From Zygnema cylindricum (taxonomy: Eukaryota; Streptophyta; Zygnematophyceae; Zygnematales; Zygnemataceae), in the NCBI GenBank assembly GCA_037447655.1, contig JBBHKE010000541.1, forward strand, positions 1-62,000: DNA of 62,000 bases. The letters run 5' to 3'. The notes beneath the pieces are model-generated. The model searched no databases, was not told the DNA's origin, and saw only the letters and a list, made by a program, of their open reading frames with translations. Shown one piece after another: positions 11,600 to 24,307 of the stretch (within the stretch, counting starts at the first letter, position 1; each line of letters begins with the position of its first letter). Made by a program: the position numbers and the translations under genes.

Positions 11600-14500
11600 C
11601 CAACTGAGAGCTACAACGTGAATAATGTATAAAATTATTAGTCTATGGAAAACAATGACGTTATGAACGCTGTTTTAGAATCCTTTACCTCAAGCCAACA
11701 AACCACGAGCAGTATAACACAACTTTATCTACATATTCCTAGAATGTGGCTCCTAAAGTCTGTGTTCAAATCATCTAAGCTGAACAAGTGAGAACAACTT
11801 CCCCTTTTTCCTTCGGTCTTTATTTGGTATGCATCAAATTTGAGGGAGCTTTCACGTGTCGACGTCATCGTTTGACACTTGTTGTGTTATTTTGTTAAAC
11901 ATTCCCGTAAGCTACGATGTGTAAATACATCTTGAATGAGTGAAGTCTAAATATTTGAACCATACCTCAATTAGTGTAGACAAGTAAATGGCATTGGTAA
12001 TTTTACTTTATGTTAATGGATCGTAATGTAGGGGCGTCGTTCCGGTGTTGTTGACACGTGTATCGATTTGATGCAGCACAACATACGGATACCCAATTTT
12101 TTGGCAATAAAGGCATCGTATCATGTTTTATCGGCACATCATACCATACAATTCTCCATACATCGCATCGCTACATATAATCTAAATATAAGGGATGTCT
12201 TTTGGCACATAGCTTGTTAGTATATCCACGTGTAATACAAAGGGATACCCAAATATGATTGCGAATGCCCTAAGATCCGATAGAAGTGTGCTTTAAATAA
12301 ATTCCAATGGTAAAACAACAAAGGTTTGTAGCCTTGTCAATTTTCACCATCAAGCTATCGAACAACAAAACAATAATCGAGGATGTTTAAAAGCAAACAA
12401 TTTAAATCTCGAGACCATGGTCCTACTAGCCCACAATACGTAGTTAGACGAGCAACCACTCGAGTATGGATCGAGGTGTGAAATGCGTCATTTCGATTGG
12501 AATAATAAACTCAACAAATACCTCGTTTTTTTTTTATGTTGTAAAAAAAAATGCACCTTAGCAATGTCGACGACTCGATATCCTATACCTTTGTCAAAAC
12601 ACGTGATATTTGTCGATGTCATTAAACGAAAGAGGTGCATAAGTGGTATTGCTTCATGTTTCTACTTTAATTCATATGGATTGCATGTAGGTGTCATGCA
12701 CGCCTCTATAATGTTGTTAACGGCGAAGGAAAAGTAATCGTTTTCAAAATTAAAGGGATCCCTTTCATCCATGGCCTTGCGAATGTTAGGTCGACAAGGT
12801 ATATTTGGTTTGAAAAAACAAATTATCAACAAGGAATACTGTTCCAAGCATGTATTACAGTTTATACCTACTTAGTAGTACGTTTGTTGTCGATAGACAA
12901 TGATGATTATATCTCCGTTCCGCTTAATTGTGTATGCCTCAATAAAAAAATCCGCCACCCATGTAAAATCAACCTATCTATAAAGTTTCGTCATACCAAC
13001 CTCGTGAGTTTTATGTCGAATGCTTTAAAAGCACGTGGGAGTCTTCATCGAGTTTTTCATAACTGCAATGCAAGTTTTTGGGTTTTATGAAAATGATGTA
13101 GGGTGGTACCCACAAATAGACGGTCGTATGCGATATGTCCTAAAAACCAATTTATGTAGAGAAAATCACTGAATAACCAATAATCATGAAAACTTCAAAT
13201 CGTTTTATTGTTTGGTTTGCCTAACAAAAACTGATTGACATGAATGACATGTGTTATGTGCGAGGAAGGAAAATGTAAGTGCCTTAATTATCCACTTTGA
13301 GGATTAAGAGGCTCTCACATTGTAACTTAGTTAAAAAAGTACAAACCTTATTGTTTTAGTGTGAGAACGTAGTCAAGCCAAATCTTTGTATTTTAAGTGA
13401 GGTGCGAACATTGAGCCACAGTGGAATAAAAGAGTCACACTTGACCTTAATGGGTTTCAAAGATATATTTATTTTTGTTGTCTCTTCGTTGAATAAACAT
13501 GTTAGCGTTAAATGCCGTTTTTATTATGGTAAAGTTTTTGATAGAAAATTTGGTAAGAGTTAACACAACTTTTGGTCCAAGATAAGGGAAATAGATGTTT
13601 GAATTCGAGAGCGATCATCTTTAAGTAAAAATATAGCATCTTACCGTTTCGCTTTAGCTCATTGTATGTTAGTTTTGTTTAGTAACTAAAGTTAGGATTT
13701 AGAAGTTGTACTTAAACATTTAGCTCTATTTATTTAAAAAACTCTTTGTACCCAATTTTGCGATTTTTGTGTATCTTGCGCTGTTGGTGAAATTCTTCAC
13801 TAAACCACACTATTGAAAGTTTTGGAAAAGATATTCTCTACGTGGGCGGTGGCGCTCCACTCACTACACAGTTTCAAGTTTTTGCGGTGACTTTTATTTG
13901 AAACCTTGGCGACAAACTGCCAAAGGTAATATACCGTATGTCAACAGCGCGATCCATAACTGCTGACCTGTCAGAGTTGTCCGTACGCATGGGCATGAAA
14001 ATATTTGTGACCTAAGGCCGCTGTCATCTACAGTGTATTGTTTCTTGCTCACACCTCTGGAGCCACCTGGGATCCTCGAAATCCTCGAATCGTCATTTGT
14101 CATTTATGAAAAAAACACATTATCTATTAGCGTATAGAAACTATTAGTGTAAAGAGAAAATTAGCGTCATTCATTCTAATTTAGTGCTAGGAGACGTGGC
14201 GTTTTATGGTCCACGTCTTTTAATAGTGTAATTTATTCTATTTAAGGTATCAATGTTAAAATTTTGGGGTGCCGATATAGCGTACATAAGGCTAATAACG
14301 AGTGTACTTTCTAAGTTATAACGTCGTTGACCGCAAGTTGCCATCTGTATAGTCACAGGGGTAGAGCCACGTGGGAACCCGAGCCCCAAAACATATGAAT
14401 GACCGACCAGATCGTGCAATAAAGCACGATTTCGATCTGAAATTCTGAATCTTCGCGAAGGGAGGAATTTCAACCTCGGAACGTTTTCCGATAAACTTTG

Positions 14501-14637
14501 ACGGACCCAATGTAACTTTCAGATATTGGACGCAAAAAAGTCCAGGGTGTGTTTGAAACATGAATATCCCGTTGGGTGGGATCTGTGAAGCAGCATTCCG
14601 CTGTGCGAAAAGCGCCGTAACATCCACCATCACAAAG
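11600..14637. other. About 3 kb with no recognised gene or element
   Basis: Only short frames (under 90 codons) with no recognisable motif. 14110-14200 contains ATTAGCGT/TTAGTGTAAA text like the subterminal parts of the mariner-like elements in this window, so part of it may be a decayed copy. Otherwise I see nothing to annotate. Confidence 0.4.
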
Positions 14638-14639
14638 TA

Positions 14640-15873
14640 CACCGCGAATCGTTACTAGAGTATATAGCTATAATTTGGATCCTGAAATTTTAACTTTTTC
14701 TTTTAAATAGTATACATGATTTAAAATGGGAATTGCTAATCGCAGAGACGATTTTTGCTGCGCGCAGATAGTTGTCAGAAATTGTACATCTGAAGTACAA
14801 TTTGGTACAGGCTACGTACCTTTAATTTCAGATCTGACGGTCAATCCGTCGAACAACTTTGACTGGCGTAATATTGTACCGGCGGTTAAAAAAGTGTTGC
14901 GCTTGCAAACGTCGACCGTCATAAAAAAAATAAAAATTACACGGCCCTGCGCGCAGATAGTTTCTCACTTCACGTGAGCTCCACTGTGAGAGCACACACC
15001 GACATTTTGACTTAGCCGCAAAAATGGAATCTAATCGCGAACCGTTACACTGAACTTGGACACAAATTGAAGGACGACGTACAACATGCATAAACTCGCA
15101 CGAAACGAAATAAACTTCGTACAAAATAAAAAAGCGTACCCGCGTATAAATATCGATGAAAATAAGGGTACGCTTTTTTATTTTGTACGAAGTTTATTTC
15201 GTTTCGTGCGAGTTTATACATGTTGTACACTTCTACGTCGTCCTTTAATTTGTGTCCAACTTCAGTGTAACGGTTCGCGATTAGATTTCACTTTTGCGGC
15301 TAAGTCAAAATGTCGGTGTGTGCTTTCACAGTGGAGCTCACGTGAAGTGTGAAACTACCTGCGCGCAGCCATTTTATTTATATATGGCTGCCGCAGTTTT
15401 GTTACAGTAAACCTGTGCCGGCCGTGTGAATTGTTTTTTTTATGACGGTCGACGTTCGCAAGCGCGACACTTTTTTAGCCGCCGCTACAATATTTCGCCA
15501 GTCAATTTTGTTCGACAGGTTGACCGTCAAATCTGAACTTAAAAGTACGTAGCTTGTGCGAAACTGTACTTCAAATGTACAATTTCTGACAACTACCTGC
15601 GCGCAGCAAAAATCATCTCTGCGATTAGCAATTCCCTTTAAAATTTTCCTTTACGTTAATTAAGGGACAATACAAAAGAGCGTAAAGAACGAAAGTACAA
15701 TAAAATATAAATAGTGTGGTGTACGGTCGATATCATCCCGTACATACATGTACCTTTTCAAGTTAAATTTTAGAAAAAATTAATTAAATCAGACGCGCTC
15801 GCATAAGAACGTGCTCTAAAAAAATGGGATTCAATCTGGTCGCAAACTTTGACACTAATAACGATTCGCGGTG
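14640..15873. mobile_element. Tc1/mariner-like element with a giant internal inverted repeat
   Basis: The ends are CACCGCGAATCGTTACTAG and the inverse CTAATAACGATTCGCGGTG (one internal base differs), each flanked by TA (14638-14639 and 15874-15875). Almost the whole interior, 14728-15636, is one inverted repeat: the left arm begins GGGAATTGCTAATCGCAGAG and the right arm ends with the matching CTCTGCGATTAGCAATTCCC. The arms meet at a hairpin around 15130-15180 (AAAAGCGTACCC ... GGGTACGCTTTT). The right arm is longer by a block around 15365-15420, so the left arm has a deletion. No transposase. A related fold-back unit occurs at about 52955-53930. Confidence 0.75.
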
Positions 15874-16081
15874 TACTGTGCCTACCGATTCCTTACATCC
15901 ATAAAGTCGATTTATATTGAATTGATGTTGTGAACGGCGCGGTATTCAAACATTTTACTAGGGTTTATACCTGCACTTTCAGAATGTTGTAAAAGCTTGT
16001 TGTTCTGGGTATATATAATATAAACATTTTAGTTGTATGTTATTTCTTAGACCAATTACTTGCTTGCCCATCTATAATTGA

Positions 16082-16511
16082 TATCATTGTGTATCGGTAG
16101 CCATTTGCTGATAACCGATATGTACCTTATTTGACTCTATCGATATCACATTTACAAGTCCGGTATATTGGCATGGGAACTACTACAATAAAAAATGATG
16201 TATCGAAACGAATTACTGATAAATATCGGACCATATAATTATCGGCGATAGTTGTACGGTTCAGGCGGTACACTTACATTGTTCTTTACGGAAGTACGCA
16301 ATGGATTGTCGTACGTGGTATGCCACATTACATAATGTATGAAATACAATATAATATAGTATAAAATACTATAATAAGTTACAATATATTTTATACACTT
16401 ATCGGCGATAAAAATATTGTTAGTTTCGCAGCGATATACCAAAACCCCTCAACCTTTGATAAACGATAACAATAGGTATCAGTTTTAACATGATAAGTTT
16501 TAGTGGTTAAC
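16082..16511. mobile_element. Old hAT-like MITE (degenerate)
   Basis: The left end TATCATTGTGTATCGG resembles the TAGTGTTGTGTATCGG terminus of the 3757 element. The interior has the same blocks (TATCGGCGATA, a CGTACGTGGTATGCCAC-like string, an AT-rich TATAATA middle). The right end near TAGTGGTTAAC is badly decayed. Candidate 8-bp flanks ATAATTGA and ATAAGTTA agree at 6 of 8 positions. Boundaries are approximate. Confidence 0.5.
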
Positions 16512-16519
16512 ATAAGTTA

Positions 16520-18358
16520 GCATGAAGCCGAAACATGTAAAAAACCTTAATTTATCATGTTTCTTCAAAGATCAGTGGTAACCTTAACACACACATATGT
16601 CGTCACTACAAACACAAAAGATAACATATACCACTAAAGAAGATGGCATCCTACGATGACCAAACTTACCATATTGTATAAAAAACAATTGGTTTACCGC
16701 GATTGGACGAAGGTATTTGGTACGATTAGGTCACAAATGGTTATTTAGATACGTACGCTGGAAACATGTTACAATAATTTAGAACCAGGGTACCCACTGC
16801 AACGAATAATTGTGGGAATGGAGTGGGATCAACGAAGGAGCGACGAGAATGATGTAAAATTTTGTAAAGATTATAAAATGCCATTCTAGGTTGTTGAAAA
16901 TAGGTAATTAATAGTTCCCTATTTAGTTTTGCTTTGAAGAAAGAGGGTGAGGATCAAAGGCGCGCTATGGCTGCCGCCATATTTAGAAAGTGGCAATTTT
17001 TGAAGTAAGGTATGTCTAGATTTGAACCTGCGTCCTCTAGATTCTCTATAGCCTAACGCCTTAACCATTAAGGCGTTACAAAACGATACACATGACGGGT
17101 TTCATAAATATATAAACATTAACGTAACAGCTAATTAACAGCAGACTAACCAAAAGGAGCAATTTCTGCATGTACGCGAATCTGAACCGTGTAAAATATG
17201 TTTTGATCGGACGGTCGACATTATAGCCGCCACGCGAAGTGAGCTTCTTGGCGGCATACGGAGATAGCGTCACGCGGTGCTACGTGGCGCCACATTATTT
17301 GATACCGGAGAAGATGGGAGGAGGAACCATGGCTTCCGATATGACAGGTGTCACCTTGTAAACCTTGTCGTACAATGGACGTACAATAAGTACTTCGCCC
17401 ATTGTACCTTCTTGTACTATATAGTGTTCCTATTGGACTAGGGTTTAGTAGTAGGTAGTCGTGAGTAGGCAGACCGAGACTTAGTAATATTTAGGTACCT
17501 CTCTCTCTAAGAGAACTTGTAACTATAAAGGTCATCTTTGACCAACCATAACTTACTGCTCAGGGGAGCAAATTCAGTGATTCTTTTTGCGTTTGACTCA
17601 GGGGAGTCTTGTCCTCACAAGGGTGAGAGTGGTCAGAATATTCGTGTGCCTGGGCGGCGCTTATTCAGCGGGAAAGTAGAAGGGGTAAATATTATCCTAA
17701 AGGCTTTACATAGGCTGCTCATTCTGTGGGTCAATGGAGACCACAAAATTTCATAGGTTTCAAATTCTTACATGTTTAATCTTAAGGTATTCGTGCAAAT
17801 GGCAAATATAATATCTTTGTGCTTTCTATCGTGTAATATAATTTAAATCGTGTAAAATGCAAAATACAAGGTTGAAGTCGATGCAAATTACACCACTCTT
17901 ATTACACTTTTTCTCGTATGTTAAAATGTTATCCGTGAATGAATAAACTTTGACAAATTTGACGCGAAAATAATGTTAACGAGCATGGACACATACCTAT
18001 AACTTCACTGTTTTGCACCTAACCAAAGCTTTGGAGGAATCAACGATTTATTTTTTACTTGCGGAACGATTCAAAGATAAAAATCCATCAAATATATTTG
18101 ACCTTTTGCAGGACAGGATAGAAGCGCAATTTTTTTTAGTAAGAAGCAATAACAAACATGTGAACAAATTATCATCGTATTAGACTTACCTGTTTTGATT
18201 TTGCGCAAGATTTATAAAGTGAAGAACACGTGTTTTGCAAAGTTCCGTTGGAATGTCATATTGAAGGACAGGATAAGTCAACGTGCAACATATTACCTTT
18301 GAAATCGACTAAAAGGCCCAAATCTTAAAGATCCAAATTTGTGGGTTAGTGAAAATGT
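16520..18358. other. Gene-free stretch with a tRNA-like block and possible LTR-like sequence
   Basis: No convincing coding frame. 17019-17078 holds a tRNA-like internal promoter on the minus strand (separate entry). 17370-17560 contains TATATAGT, a CTCTCTCTAAGAG tract and repeated CTCAGGGGAG motifs, loosely like a retrotransposon LTR, but no partner copy or primer site was found. The rest is unassigned. Confidence 0.35.
17019..17078 (-). other. tRNA-derived sequence (A and B box), probably a SINE head or pseudo-tRNA
   Basis: Read on the minus strand, a D-arm-like GCCTTAATGGTTAAGGC (A box) is followed about 34 nt later by GGTTCAAATC, a near-consensus pol III B box. The spacing fits a tRNA. 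The anticodon and T stems do not pair well, so it is not a functional tRNA; a tRNA-derived SINE head is the likelier reading. No tail or second copy was identified. Confidence 0.33.
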
Positions 18359-18789
18359 TAGAGTTTTGTATCGACAAGAAATTTATTGCAATAACATCAA
18401 TACCGATAGTTATCCGTTATCGAACCGTTAAGGGTTCCTATGTATCACTTCAATACCAACAAATTCTTTATCGGCGATAAGTGGAAAGAATATAGTACGC
18501 TGTATAATAGTACTTTATAATAGATTGTATTATAAATTATCATCGTTTATAGCGTGGCATGCCACGTGTAGCAATCTTTTTTGTACTATGTGTAACGGAA
18601 TAACGACGATTCAATAAGACGAAATACATCGTACAATTATACGATACAAAACGTACAATTGTACGGTACAAAACCGTACAGTATCGGTTCCTTATCGGCG
18701 ATAAAAATAGTTTCGATATATCGATTGTCTGCAAGCCAAAAAAATGTACATACCGATAATCGGCAAAACCCTACTGGTACACAACATTA
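18359..18789. mobile_element. hAT-like MITE, 431 bp
   Basis: Starts TAGAGTTTTGTATCGACAAG and ends GGTACACAACATTA, diverged forms of the TAGTGTTG...CAACACTA ends. It is collinear with the 48461 and 54293 copies (CGATAACATCAATACCGATAG block, TTATCGGCGATAAGTGG, GGCATGCCACGTG, ATCGGCAAAACC). The flanking octamers GAAAATGT and AAAAATGC match at 6 of 8 positions, consistent with an old 8-bp duplication. Confidence 0.7.
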
Positions 18790-18829
18790 AAAAATGCGAT
18801 ATAAAACCTCCGCGGATGGCCAAGAGCTA

Positions 18830-19052
18830 CAACCGTGAATCGTAATTAGCGTTACTAGTTGTTTTTCTCTTGAAACATTTTTTCTCAGTACACACATGTT
18901 GGATTGTTAATCTGACGGTTGCGGTTGAGGGGTTATACTCTCATCTTACGAATAACGACCCTTCAATTGAAAATTGGACAAATGCGTACGGAGAAAAAGA
19001 TGTTCTCAATGGCGAACAAGTTATTAACGCTAATTACGATTCACGGTTGTTG
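18830..19052. mobile_element. Short Tc1/mariner-like MITE, 223 bp
   Basis: Inverted ends CAACCGTGAATCGTAATTAG and CTAATTACGATTCACGGTTG, with TA at both borders (18828-18829 and 19053-19054). The ends match the CACCGTGAATCG family found at 23634-24135. The interior has short frames of no recognisable content. Confidence 0.65.
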
Positions 19053-20429
19053 TACCGTAGTTTGGTCTAGCCAACTACGAACATTATCGTTCAGTGCGAG
19101 CTGCCTGATTTTTAAATTTGTTTGCTCGAACTTTATTTTGAAGTACGATGTCACGTTCACATTTTCTCAAATGTCTCACACTAAGGAAAAGTATCACGCC
19201 CTAAAGTCGTTTCGCCATTATTCACGAATTTCGAATCTGTCGAAGTCGGCGCAACCGAATCTGCTTCTACTTTCCAAAACTCTCGAAATTACCTGATAGC
19301 CTATACCCACCAGAGCATTTGTAACTTTTTGCCCATTCCGATGATTTTCCTATAACACATCGGAAAAAGGGTCTTGTTCACACCAAATTTTTGGCACGTA
19401 ACTCTGATTGAAGGTGTTTTGTGACACGTCACACACTTCGATGTAATCAAACATTCGGTGGTTCAAAGTTGGATAGTTTTTTCGCGCGAAAACAATGAAA
19501 TAGCCGTTCGGATGTTGTTTTTGGTTCGTCAAATTTTTGGTTTACCGTTGGCCTGTTGCAAAAAAAGGCACAACCCGTGACCCGACTTCAATATCCTCAA
19601 ATATTTTGAGGATATTATATTGTACGGTTTTTCGGGAACTTCCGAGAAAAACAAAGTCGGTGCCCGGAAAGTCGTACATTATTCGAACGCCCGTCTGTTG
19701 CGGAAGTGATTTTTTTCCCAGTAGGAATATGCTATGTTAGCCTATTCCCACCGGAGTATTTGTAACTTTTTACCCATTCCGATGATTTTCACAAAACTAC
19801 TTATTCCCACCAGAGCATTTGTAACTTTTGGCCCATTACGATTATTTTTCGAGAACTCATCGGAAAACGAGTATTGTTCACACCATAATTTCGGCACGTA
19901 AATCTGATTGAAGGTATCTTGTGCCACGTCACACGCTTCAACATCATCAAACATAGGCGCAAAAACAAACCTGCAGTTTTTCAAACTTATAAGTAATTAC
20001 TAATGCGCTCGAAAACAACGAAATAGTCGTTCGGATGTTGTTTTTTCTTTGGTCTGTTCACAGAAATACACTACTTTAACCCGACTTCAATATCCCCCAA
20101 TATTTTGAGGAAGCTAGTTTGTACGGTTTTCCAAAGATTACCGAAAACAAAAAAGGCGGTGCTCGAAAATCCGTACATTAGTCGAACGCCCGTATGTTGT
20201 GGAAGTGATTTTTTTCCGGTGGGGAATAGGCTATGCTATCCTATTCCCACCGGAGCATTTGTAATTTTTTGCCCATTCTGATGATTTTCCGAGAACTCAT
20301 CGGAAAACGGGTCTTGTTCACACCAAAGTTTTGGCACGCAACTTCGATAGAAGGTGTCCTGTGACACGTCACACGCTTCGAGGTCATCAAACATAGGCTC
20401 AAAAACATTCCTGCAGTTTTTCAAACTTA

Positions 20430-21406
20430 GGGTACGTCCCCATGTATGAAAGTATTGACTTTATCTTGTTGTTTTCACCTAAAATACAGTTCCGTACGAT
20501 TAAACCTTTAGCCGTACAATAAAATAAATGATTTAAAAGTACAACAAACGTCAAGTCGATACTTTGAATGTACTTCATGTTTGTCGTCAAGTTAACGAAT
20601 TTTGGCGTTTTCCTTTTTTCGATCCCCATGCAAGAGAATACAGCATGTCAAAAAAACTTCATCAAAAATCACATCGCGACGTGATTTCACGGAAAGTACC
20701 GCCCAAACAACGAATGAAAAACGGTCCACGCACGCGCTACACGCGTGGTAAATTTTTAGGACGAGGGAGAGCACTCGCTATTTTTCTCCCTGCCCGTCTC
20801 GTGCATGTACGGAAATAACTAGCATGTACGGAAAAAAATCGCCAGGGGTCTCAGAACCTCCACTTTCATTCATGGGTCCTTTGCAAAATTTTGCGTTGTC
20901 TTCGCTTCTTCCCTCTCCCTCTCACACTATCGTTTTTATCTCTCACTTTTTAGAATGAGGTGCGGCTTTATTGATAATAAATGAAAGATATCTAAACAAT
21001 AATTCTTTTTACTACCTTTATGTATATTTTTATTGCAAGTCGATTGAGTAAAGTCGGAAAAAAGAAATCGGATAGCCATGGCAGAAAGTTCTTGAATTTT
21101 GTGACGTTGACGTTGTCACACGTGAGCATGGCGTCACAATGTCACAAAACCCTAAACCTCTACCATTTCACAAAACTACAAAAATCTAGACGTCTATAAC
21201 CGTTGTTGTTTTTGTAAACGTCACCGATTGTCGGAAGTGTCGTATTCGTTGACAATCATCACAAAGTTGTACCTACGCCTAGAACCGTCACATGTCAAAG
21301 TTCCGATTTCATTTTCGCACATAAGGACGCTTTTCAAAGTAGTATGGAACACTTCACTACAGTCCAAAATACCTTTTCGAAGTATCGTTTACATGGGGAC
21401 GTACCC
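20430..21406. mobile_element. Harbinger-like MITE, 977 bp, inside an array unit
   Basis: Ends GGGTACGTCCCCATGTA and the inverse TACATGGGGACGTACCC, with TTA on both sides (20427-20429 and 21407-21409). The uninterrupted sister unit at about 19970-20030 reads cctgcagtttttcaaactta directly into cgctcgaaaacaacgaaa with no element, so it is a paralogous empty site. The interior shares long blocks (GCCATGG, GTGACGT...GTCACAA, CCCTAAAC) with 41277-42242 and 49799-50740. A decayed subterminal palindrome TCACATCGCGACGTGA lies about 240 bp from the left end. Confidence 0.85.
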
Positions 21407-21516
21407 TTACCGGTACTTACTGATACGCGCGAAAACAACGAAATAGCCGTTCGGATGTTGTTTTTGCTACGTCAACTTTTTGGGTTACCGTTTGTCTGTT
21501 TCACATGAATACGCTA

Positions 21517-22070
21517 CACTGCCAATCGCTATTAGGGTAGAAGTTTCTTTAGCGTATATAAATAATTACAGTGGTGTACGCTAATTAAAATGTTGAAAAT
21601 TTTGAAAAATAACATACATTCTAATTGTTCAATAATGTTAATTTGGGTCATTGAAATAAAAAATGCCGGTCGCAAACATGCTTACTCTAATATAGGTATT
21701 TTTACATATCAAACAAATCATTACAAAATGGCAGCTCCACGTTGAAACGTGGTTGTTGGACGAATATGTGCGAACGTGATATTTGACAGCCCAATTTCAT
21801 CCCCTTTTTATAACGCATATTCTCATGCGTCCGCGATTAATAAAACTCATTAATTATACTTTTTCACTTAAAAAGGTACAATTTTGTACGATCAGACATT
21901 GACCGTACACCACACTATTCAAACGACATCGTACTTTTGTTTTGTACGGTACATGTAAAATAACCCTAAATCGCGAACAGAAAAAAATATAATAAGTTTA
22001 CGCCAATGGAGAATAATAAAAAAAAAAGCGGGCTAGAGTTAGCGTACGCTACGCTAATAACGATTGGCGG
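21517..22070. mobile_element. Tc1/mariner-like MITE, 554 bp
   Basis: Ends CACTGCCAATCGCTATTAG and CTAATAACGATTGGCGG are near-perfect inverse copies, flanked by TA (21515-21516 and 22071-22072). The sister array unit reads aatacactactttaacccgac across this position without it, so the insertion is directly visible. The interior is AT-rich with no transposase. Confidence 0.75.
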
Positions 22071-22568
22071 TAAACTTTAACCCGACTTTAATACCCCCCT
22101 ATATTTTGAGGAAGTTAGTTTGTACAGTTTTCCGAAAATTTATAAAAACAAAAAGTCGGTGCTCAAAAATCCGTACATCATTCGAACGCTCGTCTGTTGC
22201 GGAAGTGATTTTTTTTTCCGGTGGGAACAGGCTATGATAGCCTGTTCCCACCGGAACATTTGTATTTTTTTGTTCATTCCGATGATTTTCCCATAACTCA
22301 TAAGAAAACGGGTCTTATTCACACAAAATTTTTTGGCACGTCACTCCAATTAAAGGTGTCCCGTGACACATCACACACTTTGACGTCATTAAACAAATGC
22401 GCGAGAACTAAAGTGCATATTTTCAATCTTACTTATGTTCGAAGGACGACTACAATGGTTCAAAGTCCTGCAGATTTTTCGCGCGAAAACAATTTAAGAG
22501 CCGTTTGGATGTTGTTTTTGCTACGTCGGTTTTTCGGGTTACCATTGGCATGTTTCAATGCGTTACTT

Positions 22569-22890
22569 TAACCCGACTTCAATATCCCTCAATATTCCGA
22601 GGAAGTTAGTTTGTACGATTTTCCGAAAATTTCCGAAAAAAATAAAGTCGCTGCTCGGAAAGTCGTACATTATTCGAACGCCCGTCTGTTGCGGAAGTGA
22701 TTTTTTTACCGGTGGGAACGGGCTATCGTAGCTTGTTCCCACCTAAAAAAAATCACTTCCGCAACAGACGGACGTTCGAATAATGTACCGATTTATGAGC
22801 ACCGACTTTTTTGTTTTCGGAATTTTTTGAGAAAACCGTTCAAACTAACTACCTCAAAATACTGGGGGGTATTGAAGTCGGGTTAAAACA
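22569..22890. repeat. Large inverted repeat at the head-to-head array junction
   Basis: The end of the fourth array unit and the start of the inverted fifth unit form arms of about 150 bp (22569-22735 and 22738-22887). Both contain the CCCGACTTCAATA, TCGTACATTATTCGAACG and TCTGTTGCGGAAGTGA blocks in opposite orientation. This is a by-product of two copies meeting in opposite orientation. Confidence 0.8.
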
Positions 22891-23097
22891 ACGTATTTAT
22901 GTGAAACGGACTAACGGTAACCCGAAAAACTGACATAGCAAAAACAACATCAGAACGACTATTTCGTTGTTTTCGCGTGTTTTAGTAAGTACGAGTAAGG
23001 GTATTTTCGCATGTAATCGAAACTTAGTATTGTTACTTTGTTTTTTAGCGAAGATTCTCCGTACAACTTTCCGAGCATTGGATGTAAACGCAAATAA

Positions 23098-24307
23098 GGG
23101 TGAGGTCCCATTATGGAAAAAATGGCGTTGTTTACTGAAATTCGTAATGTTTCGTACAGTGCCGTACCAAAAAAATAAAAATGTCAAAAAAATAAGCCTA
23201 ATGAATGAGTGATTTGATTCTCCACGTTTATGGACGTAAACGTGCATCGTCGGATTCATAATTGGATACGCCATCGTCTGACACTTTCAGTTCGCAACAA
23301 GTGACCCGGAGTAGGTCAATTCTAAGCGCCTGAACGTTTAACATCGTGCCTCGTGGAAAAGTGACCAAATATCCACGACGACCGCGCGACCAGGTGGGTA
23401 CACATCGCAAATGACATGTACCTTCCGCCAGGGAGGATGCGAGGCCACCGGAAGCCGCAATAAACTCTTCGACAGAGGATATTCTTTCACGCGTCTGTCG
23501 CCATCCACTTACCATTCTGACATATTGGTACGCTTTCACAAATCTTTAGTTTCGTCCGCCCGTACAGAGTTCATTCCATACGTCGAACGAGTCACTTTTT
23601 ACTTTCGATGTTACAAATATGTGGTTACAATTACACCGTGAATCGCTATTAGCGTGTTGGTCGCTAATTGAGGTACCCTGTTTTTTTGGGCAAATTCTCA
23701 AATAGAATTAGACATTCTAAATGTTCCTACACGTTATTTGAGGTGTTCCATAAAATAGGATTCATGACTCTAATATAGTGCCATCGTAAATAGTGTGGTG
23801 TACGGTCTGTCAGAGACGTACTTTTTTGTACTTTTTCAAGTAGAAAAGTACAGAAAAGATATTCACGCTGTCAAGGAATCGCGCTAACATGTAATTGCGT
23901 AAATATTTTCCGGCATTCGCGGATGTAAAAAAAACGCGACGGCGTACGATTTGAACAATTTCGTACATGCACATATTTTAGTGTGGAGATATTCTGCACC
24001 GAAATTTTTTACAAAGCAGTTTACAAATTAGAGTATACGAAAAATTAGAATAAAAATTATTTCAAAAAAAAACGACATTCCCAATTAGCATAAATAACGC
24101 TAATTGTTTCATTACGCTAATAGCGATTCACGGTGTAGCTGTCAAATTTTCTTTGAAGACTAGCAGAATCTAATTTATCTACTACGTGGATCCAATCAAT
24201 GTGTGCCACGCAAATTAAATGTCGGTTACTGACTCGACACAATGGAACGATGCCTTCAGTAAACGATTTTTTGACGTTTACTGAGACCGCCTAATGGAAC
24301 AACGCTC
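23098..24307. mobile_element. Harbinger-like MITE (GGGTGAGGTCCCATTA end) with a nested mariner-like MITE
   Basis: Left end GGGTGAGGTCCCATTATGG; right end CCTAATGGAACAACGCTC, a diverged inverse. TAA flanks both sides (23095-23097 and 24308-24310). The related element at 43436-45086 reads acgcaaatatcttgtca straight through the equivalent site, which gives an empty-site comparison. It contains the mariner-like MITE 23634-24135. Confidence 0.75.
23634..24135. mobile_element. Tc1/mariner-like MITE, 502 bp
   Basis: Inverted ends CACCGTGAATCGCTATTAGC and GCTAATAGCGATTCACGGTG, perfect over this length, with TA flanks (23632-23633 and 24136-24137). AT-rich interior, no frame. It is the innermost layer of a four-deep nest. 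Confidence 0.82.

Larger units (their letters stand above)
9312..11600. other. Upstream of the MYB-type exons: simple repeats, no recognised coding exon
   Basis: This stretch should hold the missing upstream exons or intron of the minus-strand MYB-type gene, but I recognise no MYB repeat. It contains CT hexamer repeats ((CCCTCT)n about 9932-9985 and again 10096-10130), a poly-T tract at 10331-10399, and a 45-bp direct repeat flanking that tract (about 10246-10300 and 10409-10456, both reading cttcgtggatt...cgaggta...ttat). The remainder to 11.6 kb is of higher GC and shows no convincing frame. Confidence 0.45.

Noticed and set aside
17019-17078. Functional tRNA gene on the minus strand
   Set aside because: A and B boxes are present, but the anticodon and T stems do not pair and the acceptor stem is absent; kept only as tRNA-derived sequence.
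17280-17760. Solo LTR
   Set aside because: TATA-like and CT-rich strings are suggestive, but no terminal TG...CA pair with a target duplication and no second copy could be found.
23228-23539. 103-codon minus-strand frame inside the nested elements
   Set aside because: It lies within MITE sequence that is not a recognised coding region, and no transposase motif is present.
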